Positions 6,329 to 13,161 of a stretch of DNA of 14,467 nt are shown here, piece by piece; the first letter of the stretch is position 1; each line of letters opens with the position of its first letter. Below the pieces are notes generated by a model that saw only the letters and a list, made by a program, of their open reading frames with translations, ran no database searches and had not been told where the DNA came from. This stretch comes from Dehalococcoidales bacterium (lineage in GTDB: Bacteria > Chloroflexota > Dehalococcoidia > Dehalococcoidales > UBA3254), in the NCBI GenBank assembly GCA_028718465.1, contig JAQULX010000028.1, forward strand, positions 1 through 14,467, written 5' to 3'. The position numbers and the translations under genes were made by a program.

Positions 6329-7052
6329 CTCACCCGGGTTCTTTAAAGGCTATCAGAAGATGAGGGGTAAACAGTCCGAGCTTAACGAGATACTGGAGCA
6401 GTTGACCATATTATCTTTATTACCTGACGTAAAAGGCAGAAATGTACTGGACCTTGGCTGTGGAGTCGGTGAACTGTGTCGGAGGATCAATACTCTGGGA
6501 GCGAAAACCGTGATCGGCGTGGATATCTCGGCTAACATGCTGGAACTGGCGCAGAAGGATGCACCTGCTGAGATATCATTTCAAAACAAGCCTATGGAGG
6601 ACCTGGATTTCAAACCGGAAACCTTCGATCTGGTGGTCAGCTCTCTGGCCTTCCACTATGTGGAAGACCTGACAGCTCTGGTACAAAATATTCACCGCTG
6701 GTTAAAAGTCTCCGGGGTGCTGCTTTTTTCCACCGAACACCCAATCATTACCAGTTCTCAGGGCATACATCACGGATGGGTAAAAGATGAATCGGGAAAC
6801 AAACTGTATTGGCCGGTAGACTGTTACAGCCAGGAAGGAAAAAGGGAAAGCCACTGGTTTGTTGAGGGAGTGATAAAATATCACAGGACTATCTCCACCA
6901 TTTTAAACTCACTGATCAATGCCGGGTTTACAATCAGGACTGTTTTGGAGCCAGTCGCTTCGGAAGAGGATGAACGAATCTGGCCGGCGCTGAAGGAAGC
7001 CCGGCGGCGTCCGCCATTCCTGATTGTAAAGGCTGCCAAACAAGTAAAATAG
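6309..7052 (+). CDS. Class I SAM-dependent methyltransferase
   Basis: This is a 247-residue soluble methyltransferase of the Methyltransf_11/UbiE-like group. Motif I is VLDLGCGVGE (46-55), which binds S-adenosylmethionine. The acidic residue at the end of strand two is Asp72 (VIGVDIS), and FDLVVSSLAFHYVED (106-120) is the motif IV region. The conserved entry IYDSPGFFKGYQKMR (5-19) is typical of a widespread uncharacterised subfamily. The start is GTG at 6309, with GGAGGG five bases upstream. A GC-rich stem (CTCG/CGAG around 6283-6295) sits just before the ribosome site. The protein ends normally with the motif PFLIVKA. No neighbouring gene points to a substrate; a small molecule is more likely than a protein, by family habit only. 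It is flanked by intergenic DNA on both sides and appears monocistronic. Confidence 0.9.
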   Translation: MKQNIYDSPGFFKGYQKMRGKQSELNEILEQLTILSLLPDVKGRNVLDLGCGVGELCRRINTLGAKTVIGVDISANMLELAQKDAPAEISFQNKPMEDLDFKPETFDLVVSSLAFHYVEDLTALVQNIHRWLKVSGVLLFSTEHPIITSSQGIHHGWVKDESGNKLYWPVDCYSQEGKRESHWFVEGVIKYHRTISTILNSLINAGFTIRTVLEPVASEEDERIWPALKEARRRPPFLIVKAAKQVK

Positions 7053-7389
7053 AGCGGTATACAAGCAACCTGAATCATTATTAATAAAGCCCGTAAATTC
7101 CGGATCGATATCGCCTGCGGTCAGTACTATCCTGCTTATATTTAAGCCGATAAAACTGTCCTCTCTTCCATAATAAATACAGCCGGTCTTTTTCCCTCCG
7201 CACAATTCATGAAAGGCATTCATCGAAGTTGCTTAGTCACCTCTATTGGGTCTATACATAAATCACAATAATCTACCTCAGAAGTGAATCTATCATTCTA
7301 CCGATGAATCAGCCTCACCATCGGCTTACAATTTAAAGAGGCACAAGGATAAATCATGTAATGCTGCCAATCTAAGGAGGCAATTTAGC
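7053..7389. other. Intergenic stretch between methyltransferase and exported protein
   Basis: The left part contains a possible gene relic on the minus strand (7083-7223, separate entry). The right part (7224-7389) has a 6-bp inverted repeat, CCGATG (7301-7306) and CATCGG (7319-7324), and no clear promoter pair. The ribosome site AAGGAGG for the next gene is at 7374-7380. Confidence 0.5.
7083..7223 (-). pseudogene. Possible relic of a dCTP deaminase/dUTPase-like gene
   Basis: A minus-strand frame starting with ATG at 7221-7223 (no ribosome site, in-frame TAA four codons upstream) encodes YYGREDSFIGLNISRIVLT followed directly by AGDIDPEFTGFI. The second part fits the trimeric dCTP deaminase/dUTPase motif AG-x-ID-x-x-F-x-G-x-I, and the first part resembles the preceding GRSS...GL strand region of that fold. 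After residue 47 the similarity stops and the frame runs on into the antisense of the methyltransferase without family features. Both ends of a real enzyme are missing. This would be a decayed fragment, but the identification rests on about 30 residues read by eye. Confidence 0.35.
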
Positions 7390-7968
7390 ATGCCTTTCAG
7401 ACGGCTGCTCTTTTCGCTATTCGCGCCTGCAATCACCGCTGTTTTTATCGCCGCTTTCCCGGGAGGGACTCCTGCTTCTCCAGCAGAGCCGCCGGGAACC
7501 ACCGGCCTACCCGCTATAACGCCTGCTGCCGTTTCAATCGGAGCGCCTGCGGTCGTTTCACTACCTCTTGAGGAAACAGCAGATGTAGAAGTTACCATCA
7601 CCACCCGAAACTTCCTGTTCGCGGAAGACGATGCAGATACGCCGGTGAAAAATCAGGGCCAAGCGATTTATTACATGGGTATAATCCCTCCGGCAGGGCC
7701 AGAAGGACCGGTATTACGGGATGAAGGTACGCCCGGGGTGAGAGCGGAAAGCTCCTTTACATGGACGGATATCTCACCCGGAAGATATGTTTTCTCGGTC
7801 CAACTGGTGAATAATGACGGTACTCCCCTGACTCCGCCTGAGATAGTGTCAGCAGACTTCGAGATCCCCGCTTCAGTTGGGACCGCCGGCATTTCCAGTG
7901 AGCTTGTACTCGAAATAGAGGATACCGGCGCTCCGACCATAACCTCGGTTACTATCACGGCACTGTGA
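7390..7968 (+). CDS. Exported protein, probable beta-sandwich family, function unknown
   Basis: This is a 192-residue protein with an N-terminal signal peptide (Arg4/Arg5, hydrophobic core about 6-24, likely cleavage near TPASPA at 27-32), so it is exported. A Pro/Ala/Thr-rich linker follows to about residue 60. The rest is rich in beta strands: DVEVTITTRNFLF near 63-75, QAIYYMGIIPP near 91-101, SSFTWTDISPGRYVFSVQLVNNDGTPL near 121-147 in two blocks. This order recalls exported proteins with the pattern NF-x-L, GEGHIHYYLD, YTW-x-NV-x-PG-x-HTFSVQLVNNDHTPL. In that group the histidines look like metal ligands, but here each is replaced (NQGQAIYY, GRYVF, NNDGTPL). Family assignment is from memory. 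The ATG has AAGGAGG nine bases upstream. It lies alone, 128 bases before the epimerase-like gene. Confidence 0.75.
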   Translation: MPFRRLLFSLFAPAITAVFIAAFPGGTPASPAEPPGTTGLPAITPAAVSIGAPAVVSLPLEETADVEVTITTRNFLFAEDDADTPVKNQGQAIYYMGIIPPAGPEGPVLRDEGTPGVRAESSFTWTDISPGRYVFSVQLVNNDGTPLTPPEIVSADFEIPASVGTAGISSELVLEIEDTGAPTITSVTITAL

Positions 7969-8096
7969 GATGTAAAAATCATCTTGCCAGCACCCCTGAT
8001 AAAATTATATATTTATTAAGGTAAGCCATATAACCGCATCACCCTGTTAACAAATATCACAACGGCTCGTTTATTGTGACCGCCGCAGGAGGCAAT

Positions 8097-8738
8097 ATGC
8101 CCAAGCCCGTCCGGGTTATCCCGGCTATTTTAACCGAAGATCCCCAATCATTGAAGTCCATGTTAGCACAGGTAGAAGCTTTTACCGATTACGTCCAGAT
8201 AGATATAATGGACGGCCGGTTCGTCCCCTCAAAAAGCATCACCTGGAAACAGATTGCTGAAAACAAGCCCCGGATCATCTGGGAAGCCCATCTTATGGTA
8301 GAGCGGCCTGAAAAACATCTGTCAGGCTTCAAAGAAGCCGGAGCCAGCAAAGCTATTTTTCACTTTGAAGCCGCCGACCCTGAAACGGTAATCGCCGCCG
8401 CGCGTAAACTGGACATGGCCGTAGGCCTGGCAGTAAATCCGGAGACTCCGGTATCCGCCGTTTCACCACTCCTCGACAAAATAGACAGCCTTCTTTTATT
8501 ATCCGTACACCCGGGATTCTATGGGGCCAGTTTTATCCCTGAAGTACTGGATAAAATTGCTGATCTACGCAGAATTTCGCCGGATCTCAGGATAGGCATT
8601 GATGGCGGAATTAAAGAAAGCAATATCTCACTGATCGCCGTGAAAGGAGTCGATGAAATATTCGTCGGAAGCGCTATATTCTTGCAGCCTGATCCCGCGT
8701 CCAGTTATCGCAAGCTTCTGTCTTTAGCCAACCGATAA
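8097..8738 (+). CDS. Ribulose-phosphate 3-epimerase-like TIM barrel protein
   Basis: A member of the ribulose-phosphate 3-epimerase superfamily (Pfam 00834), whose enzymes invert C3 of ketopentose or ketohexose phosphates using two aspartates and a bound metal. The 213 residues cover the complete barrel: IPAILTED (8-15), DIMDGRFVP (36-44), EAHLMVERP (63-71), NPETP (114-118), VHPGF (137-141), IDGGI (168-172) and VGSAIF near the end. Catalytic/ligand residues Asp36, His65 and Asp169 are present. The usual first metal ligand, His in the H-x-D motif, is Gln34, and the usual NPGFGGQ segment is HPGFYGA, so it is not a standard Rpe. An upstream GTG (8076) is also in frame, but the ATG at 8097 follows AGGAGG by four bases and matches the family N-terminus. 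An SDR gene follows 81 bases downstream, suggesting joint sugar metabolism. Confidence 0.85.
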   Translation: MPKPVRVIPAILTEDPQSLKSMLAQVEAFTDYVQIDIMDGRFVPSKSITWKQIAENKPRIIWEAHLMVERPEKHLSGFKEAGASKAIFHFEAADPETVIAAARKLDMAVGLAVNPETPVSAVSPLLDKIDSLLLLSVHPGFYGASFIPEVLDKIADLRRISPDLRIGIDGGIKESNISLIAVKGVDEIFVGSAIFLQPDPASSYRKLLSLANR

Positions 8739-8819
8739 TACCTGGAAACCTTTGGTGATGACTTGACCTCCGGGAAGTGGTAGCGAGATAAAAAATTAAA
8801 AAAAGGTTAGGAGGTAAGT

Positions 8820-9623
8820 ATGTTACTGACCAGGAGAGTCGCTCTTATCACCGGTGGAGCCAAAGGCATGGGAAGAGGAATAGCCGTTAGACTGGCAGAG
8901 GAAGGCTGTACTGTCGTTGTAGCCGATATCGATATCAAGGGATCCGAAGTCACCATCGCAGAAGTTAAAAAGAAAGGCGCCGAAGGGCTGGCAATTCAGT
9001 GCGATGTGGCCGTCGAGAAACAGGTCAAGGCCGCTGTAGACAAGGCAGTCCAGCAATTCGGCAAGATTGATATCCTGGTAAATAACGCCGGAGGCATCTT
9101 CGATATATCCCCCATTGAAGATCTTACAGTGGAGGGCTGGGACAAGACCCAGGATGTAAACGTCAAGAGTTGCTTTTTATTTGGTAAATATGTAGTCCCC
9201 CTGATGAAAGCGCAGAGGTACGGAAAAATCATTAGCCTCTCGTCTATCGGCGCCATCAACCCGCCCGCCCACTCAGTAGCATACAATGCCGCTAAAGCGG
9301 CCATCCTGGGCATGACCTATGATCTGGCGGTTGCCCTGGCCCCCTATAACATCAATGTCAACGCGCTTTTACCCGGTCCTATCCAGACCAACTTTTACGA
9401 TAAAATGATCGGGCATCTCTCCGAGCAGGATAAAGCGGGTTTCTTCGCCGACCTGGGACAGAAGGTGCCGTTGCACAGGATCGGCACTCCTGAAGATATT
9501 GGAAATGCGGTCCTCTTCCTGGCTTCCGACCAGTCATCATTTATCACCGGAACCGGTTTGCTGATTTCCGGAGGACTGCCTCTGGGAACTCAGGAGATCC
9601 ACCCTGAGATGAAGGGGAAATAA
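8820..9623 (+). CDS. Short-chain dehydrogenase/reductase (classical SDR)
   Basis: This is a 267-residue NAD(P)-dependent oxidoreductase of the FabG-like classical SDR type. It has the cofactor loop TGGAKGMG (11-18), Asp36 at the end of the second strand (ADID), which favours NAD(H) over NADP(H), NNAG (88-91), the active-site Asn114, Ser141/Ser142, Tyr155 and Lys159 (YNAAK), and the PGPIQT segment (185-190). The C-terminal FITGTGLLISGG matches the family, with GG in the usual place. The substrate is not visible; sugar or polyol oxidoreductases and 3-oxoacyl reductases share these motifs. The ATG has AGGAGG five bases upstream. The gene follows the epimerase-like gene by 81 bases and ends at a strong terminator, so the two may form one transcript in carbohydrate conversion. 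Confidence 0.93.
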   Translation: MLLTRRVALITGGAKGMGRGIAVRLAEEGCTVVVADIDIKGSEVTIAEVKKKGAEGLAIQCDVAVEKQVKAAVDKAVQQFGKIDILVNNAGGIFDISPIEDLTVEGWDKTQDVNVKSCFLFGKYVVPLMKAQRYGKIISLSSIGAINPPAHSVAYNAAKAAILGMTYDLAVALAPYNINVNALLPGPIQTNFYDKMIGHLSEQDKAGFFADLGQKVPLHRIGTPEDIGNAVLFLASDQSSFITGTGLLISGGLPLGTQEIHPEMKGK

Positions 9624-9635
9624 CCGCTTTCGAGC

Positions 9636-9670
9636 AAAAAGGGGGGCGTTTTCGCCCCCTTTTTATTTTT
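9636..9670. terminator. Strong bidirectional intrinsic terminator
   Basis: Five A, then GGGGGGCG (9641-9648), a TTTT loop, CGCCCCC (9653-9659) and a T-rich run to 9670. Seven G-C pairs are extended by a G-T pair and A-T pairs. T-rich tracts follow on both strands, so it can end the SDR transcript (plus) and the cytidylate-kinase-like transcript (minus) that converge here. Confidence 0.92.
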
Positions 9671-9698
9671 AAATACGGCGTGTATCTAAAACAGCGTT

Positions 9699-10334
9699 TC
9701 AGACTGTGCTTAACTTAAGCGTTTCCAGAACAATCGCGGCGGCCGTCTCATAACTGATGCGTTCGGTATTAATTACAAGGTCATAGTTGGCCGGAGCTTC
9801 CGGATCCGCTCCAAAATACCTTTTATTAAATTCGCGGCTCATATTATCGGAATGGCAAATTTCCTTTTTAGCCGCATCCTCGTTTAATTTCTTCGCTTCC
9901 ATAATCCGTTTCAACCGTGTATTGAAAGGAGCGGTGACGGATACATGAGTGGTCTGAGGATGATTCCGCAGAATAAACTGGCTGCCCCTGCCGAATATCA
10001 CCGCCGAGTGCCCCTGAGCCAGTTCTTTGATGAAAGAACCCAGCGCTTCGATGTAGCGGTTGTCATCCAGAGGGATTTGCCAGACCGGCAAATACGCGCC
10101 CTGAATACCCACCCCGGCAGCATACCCGCGTTGCAAAGCCTCTCCAATACGACCTCGCAGCGTATATGGCGGAGTTTCCTTGGCAATGATCTCATGCTCT
10201 TCCAGGCTCAGCATGGTAGCTACCTGGGCGATGATTTCCCGGTCGATGTAATCAATACCCAGCTTCTCAGCAATCAGCTTACCGATTTCAGGTGCTCCGC
10301 TTCCCAATTTACCCCTAATCGTTATTACTGGCAT
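9699..10334 (-). CDS. Cytidylate kinase-like family protein
   Basis: A 211-residue P-loop protein of the cytidylate-kinase-like family (Pfam 13189), distinct from the canonical Cmk. The phosphate-binding loop is GKLGSGAPEIGKLIAEKLG (8-26), in the place where family members read GSGG-x-x-IA. It continues with DYIDREII (28-35), VIFGRGSQFIL (112-122), where the Arg typically contacts nucleotide, and the lid-like Arg/Lys-rich segment about 140-170 ending SREFNKRYFG. The ATG at 10332-10334 has GGAGG six bases upstream. Nucleoside monophosphate phosphorylation is the family inference; the true acceptor is not established for this group. It lies 285 bases behind the metalloprotease gene and converges on the SDR gene, sharing the terminator at 9636-9670. 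A TATAAT-like box directly before its ribosome site is too close to be its promoter. Confidence 0.88.
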   Translation of the reverse strand: MPVITIRGKLGSGAPEIGKLIAEKLGIDYIDREIIAQVATMLSLEEHEIIAKETPPYTLRGRIGEALQRGYAAGVGIQGAYLPVWQIPLDDNRYIEALGSFIKELAQGHSAVIFGRGSQFILRNHPQTTHVSVTAPFNTRLKRIMEAKKLNEDAAKKEICHSDNMSREFNKRYFGADPEAPANYDLVINTERISYETAAAIVLETLKLSTV

Positions 10335-10560
10335 CCGGGACCTCCTTCTGTATTATATAGAGAGCCTTGCACCTGGTCCGGCTTTTCCGGGCCAGAGGCA
10401 AACAAGCTCTAAACTAACAGGAGCCAGGAAGAGTAATAATTTCAGGACTTTCCTGATTCTAATCAATAAGCATATTGTGTATCAGACCAACATTATAAAC
10501 CGACTATGATTTAGAATCAAGTGCCGTTTGCAGGCGGCAGGTCTTTTCGTTTCCACGATC

Positions 10561-10603
10561 ATACCGGCGAAAACCGGCATCGAGAGAACTGTCATACCGG
10601 AGC
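10561..10603. repeat. Dispersed-type extragenic hairpin repeat
   Basis: ATACCGG and CCGGCAT (10561-10580) form a near-perfect stem around CGAAAA, and a second TCATACCGG at 10592-10600 repeats the left flank (first copy 10559-10567). This layout resembles the widespread intergenic repeats of the type GTCATACCGGCGAAAGCCGG. Only one unit is in the window, so dispersal is inferred. It is just downstream of the metalloprotease gene on the minus strand. Confidence 0.4.
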
Positions 10604-10619
10604 GGTGTGGTGTATTATT

Positions 10620-11000
10620 TTAATCCTGATCGCCCTCGATTTCCTGGAGCCGGGCATCTCCGATGCCGAAATGGTGCGCTACCTCGTGACGGACTACCTT
10701 TTGAACCTCTTTCCGTATCCTGTCATCATTAGCGCTGCCGCACTTGTCTTCTATTGTCCTGTGGAAAATCGTTATCTTATCCGGCGCAACCAGTCCGTAG
10801 TTGGCATACCTTTCCGTTAAGGGGACGCCTTCATATAATCCCAGGAGAGTATAATCGTCTCCGGTACCGGAGCTTTTCAATTGGTCGGAGGTAGGGTAAT
10901 CCTCGACTACGATATCGATATTCTCCAGTCTCTCCTGGAATTCTTCCGGCAGGTCTTCAACAGCCTGCGCCACCAGTTGTTCGAATCTGTTTCTATTCAT
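10620..11000 (-). CDS. Zincin_1-family small metalloprotease
   Basis: This is a 126-residue soluble protein of the minimal zincin family (Pfam 06262), common in Actinobacteria and Chloroflexota. The zinc motif is HEVAHHFGIGD at 105-115, giving His105, Glu106 (general base), His109 and a likely third ligand Asp115. Family landmarks precede it: FEQLVAQAVEDLPEEF (6-21), GLYEGVPL (54-61) and the VAPDKITIFHRTIE segment (71-84). The frame is open upstream to 11114 inside the S41 gene, but the family N-terminus matches the ATG at 10998-11000. That ATG has no clear ribosome site and begins ten bases after the S41 stop, so translation is probably coupled. Cellular substrates of this family are poorly known. 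Peptidase activity is inferred from the intact motif. Confidence 0.92.
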   Translation of the reverse strand: MNRNRFEQLVAQAVEDLPEEFQERLENIDIVVEDYPTSDQLKSSGTGDDYTLLGLYEGVPLTERYANYGLVAPDKITIFHRTIEDKCGSANDDRIRKEVQKVVRHEVAHHFGIGDARLQEIEGDQD

Positions 11001-11010
11001 AGTTTTAAAG

Positions 11011-12159
11011 CTAAGATTGAAGATTATGTAAATAATCCACCGCCCACCGGACCGCTTCTTCCTCATCTTCTGATTCGGGAAGAGTATGATCGGGAGTAAT
11101 CCCCACCTCCTCAATCTCGCGCCCGTTAGGTGTCAGCCAGCGGCCGATGGTAAGATATATGGCCGAACCGTCGCTCAGATTATAAAAAGCATCATAGCTG
11201 CCCTTGCCGAAAGTAACAGTCCCGGCGATGGTAGCCCGCTGATAGTCCTGCATGGCTCCGGAGAAGACTTCGCTGGCGCTGGCGCTGAACTCATTGACCA
11301 GCACCACCATAGGAAGGTCGGTAAACGTTCCGTTGGGATTTACCGAGTAAGAAGTGCGCCGGCCTTCATTATCCTGCGTAATGATTATCGTGCCTTCTTT
11401 GATAAAGTGGCTGGCCACATCTACCAGCACATTGACATAGCCGCCGAGGTTATTCCGCAGATCGATTATAATGCCCCCGGTATTTGCCAGGTCCAGGGCT
11501 TCCAGCGCCGCCTGGAGTTCATCATTTGTGCTTTCATAAAAATTACTGATCTGGATATAAGCGATGTCCCCTTCCATGCGGTATTCGACAGTAGACGGGT
11601 TGATTTCCTCCCGGATGATATCTATTTCTATCGGGTCTTCCTGGCTTTCACGGAGTACAGTCAATTTTACCGGGGTCCCTATCGGGCCGCGCACAATGGT
11701 GACCACCTGCTGCACAGACATATCTGTAGTATAAGTCTCGCCCACCATCAGGATGATGTCCCCGGACATCAGTCCGGATCTTTCTGCAGGCGTATCTTTA
11801 AGGATATTCACGATAACCGGCTGGTCGTCATCGTTCAGGGAAATACTTGCCCCGATACCGCCGAAGCTGCTCTGAAAATTACCCTGGGTCAATTCATATT
11901 CAGATGGGGTCAGAAAATAAGTATAGCGGTCATCCAGCGCCTGGACTATCCCTCTAATGGCGCCATGGTTTAAAGCATCTGGATCGATCTGGTTCGGATT
12001 GACAAAATTACGGTGAATGATATCCCAGGCCTGGTTTATCAGGTTGAAGTTCGGTTTATCAGCCACGCTGTTGCCCAGTATGCATCCCGCCCCAAAAGCC
12101 ATTAACAGAATTGATATCGCAAGTACTGCCGACAGGATAATCTTCATTTTTTTTGGCAT
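11011..12159 (-). CDS. S41-family C-terminal processing peptidase (CtpA/Prc type)
   Basis: This is a membrane-anchored serine protease acting outside the cytoplasm on protein C-termini. Residues 5-29 form one hydrophobic anchor or signal segment; Cys26 within GAGC could be a lipid site, but the lipobox is weak. The N-terminal helical part (40-90) includes DDRYTYFLTP. The PDZ domain spans about 95-175 (FGGIGASI, SGLMSGDIILMVGE). The catalytic core contains IIIDLRNNLGGYVN (230-243), the nucleophile Ser294 in NEFSASASE and Lys319 in TFGKG; the 25-residue Ser-Lys spacing is that of Prc/CtpA. At 382 residues it is a normal short CtpA. The ATG at 12157-12159 follows GAGGGG by seven bases. The metalloprotease gene starts ten bases downstream, suggesting one transcript for two peptidases. 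Confidence 0.95.
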   Translation of the reverse strand: MPKKMKIILSAVLAISILLMAFGAGCILGNSVADKPNFNLINQAWDIIHRNFVNPNQIDPDALNHGAIRGIVQALDDRYTYFLTPSEYELTQGNFQSSFGGIGASISLNDDDQPVIVNILKDTPAERSGLMSGDIILMVGETYTTDMSVQQVVTIVRGPIGTPVKLTVLRESQEDPIEIDIIREEINPSTVEYRMEGDIAYIQISNFYESTNDELQAALEALDLANTGGIIIDLRNNLGGYVNVLVDVASHFIKEGTIIITQDNEGRRTSYSVNPNGTFTDLPMVVLVNEFSASASEVFSGAMQDYQRATIAGTVTFGKGSYDAFYNLSDGSAIYLTIGRWLTPNGREIEEVGITPDHTLPESEDEEEAVRWAVDYLHNLQS

Positions 12160-12240
12160 TGGACTACCCCTCTTCTAATAAACGTTTGAAATACGCTATT
12201 TACAGGAATGTCTCCCCAATCCTACTCATAAGTGTATCAG

Positions 12241-12264
12241 AAAACGGCTCCTCACGGTTAGCCG
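12241..12264 (-). terminator. Possible weak terminator behind rsmE
   Basis: On the minus strand CGGCT (12264-12260) and AGCCG (12249-12245) form a 5-bp stem with a 10-base loop, followed by TTTT and then C. It would separate the feoB-rsmE transcript from the S41 gene. The stem and T run are both short. Confidence 0.3.
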
Positions 12265-12391
12265 CCTGTTAGAAGAAATAACAATCCTCTCCGGTACATT
12301 GAATAGACTTCCGCTGTCCTATCGCCTTCAGCCAGCGATGCTGCTGTATGTGTTCACAACAACAAAGAGGTCAAGCCCTGCCAATACCTGT

Positions 12392-13120
12392 TCATCCCGC
12401 CAGCGTCATTTTGAGGTAAGCGGCGACTCCCACGGCAGCCGTTTCTACCCTCAGGACAGTGTCGCCAAGAGATACAGGGATAAAGCCGGCTTTCACGGCC
12501 TCTTCAATTTCCGCCGGGGTAAAATCGCCTTCAGGCCCGATCAAAGCCATGACGGCCGCAGGCCTGGGGCCAGAGTTGACTTCTCTGATCGATTTACAGG
12601 TGCCTGCCAGATTGGGAACGAGCTTTAAATCATACTCTTTTGCCAGTACCAGGACCTCCGCCAGGCTCATTACAGGGGTGATAACCGGCAAGGTATTCCT
12701 CCGGCTTTGCTCAGCAGCGCTCCGGGCAATCCTCCTCCATCTCTCCAGCCGGGTTTCCCGGTCCTCTTCCAGCTTAACCACCACCCGGTCTGTCTTCATG
12801 GGAATAATGGTATCCACTCCCAGTTGGGTCAACATATCGATGATATCATCCATCCTGGATTTTTTGGGGATAGCGCAGGCAATTGCCACCCGGAGCTTTC
12901 CGACCGGCGCCGGCCTGCGGCTTCTGACCGTTAGTACCAATTGCTTCCTGTCCAGACTGCAGATGACGCTCTGATACTCGTTGTTTTCAGTATCAAAGAC
13001 TATCACCTCATCTCCCGGGACCAACCTCAGCACATCCCGCAGATGATGGATTTGCCCGCGGTCGGTTATAGAAATGAAATCACCGGTGACCTTTTGAGCA
13101 AAATATACGCATGCCGTCAT
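12392..13120 (-). CDS. rsmE: 16S rRNA (uracil(1498)-N3)-methyltransferase
   Basis: RsmE methylates N3 of U1498 in 16S rRNA using S-adenosylmethionine. It is a SPOUT-fold (knotted) enzyme with an N-terminal PUA-like domain. The N-terminal domain contains HHLRDVLRLVPGDEV (25-39). The SPOUT domain shows AIPKKSRMDDIIDMLTQLGV (83-102), RWRRIARSAAEQSRR (127-141), and the knot signature LIGPEGDFTPAEIEEA (193-208) plus SLGDTVLRVETAA (219-231). The length of 242 residues is typical. The ATG at 13118-13120 has no good ribosome site (AAGGA is about 16 bases away), and an in-frame TAG four codons upstream rules out a longer form. It follows feoB by 41 bases on the same strand, so it is probably co-transcribed. 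Confidence 0.95.
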   Translation of the reverse strand: MTACVYFAQKVTGDFISITDRGQIHHLRDVLRLVPGDEVIVFDTENNEYQSVICSLDRKQLVLTVRSRRPAPVGKLRVAIACAIPKKSRMDDIIDMLTQLGVDTIIPMKTDRVVVKLEEDRETRLERWRRIARSAAEQSRRNTLPVITPVMSLAEVLVLAKEYDLKLVPNLAGTCKSIREVNSGPRPAAVMALIGPEGDFTPAEIEEAVKAGFIPVSLGDTVLRVETAAVGVAAYLKMTLAG

Positions 13121-13161
13121 GGCAATATTCTAATCCTTTTTAGCACACCTGGAAACCGGGT

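Noticed and set aside
8076..8096. GTG start for the Rpe-like protein
   Set aside because: No ribosome site before the GTG, whereas AGGAGG lies directly before the ATG at 8097, which also fits the family N-terminus.
10349..10362. TATAAT-like box before the cytidylate-kinase-like gene
   Set aside because: It would place the transcription start within the ribosome site, and no -35 box lies at proper distance.
9945..10412. 155-codon plus-strand frame
   Set aside because: Mostly antisense to the cytidylate-kinase-like gene, which has a strong ribosome site and family motifs.
11086..11973. 295-codon plus-strand frame
   Set aside because: Entirely antisense to the S41 protease, whose motifs and catalytic residues are unambiguous; a shadow frame.
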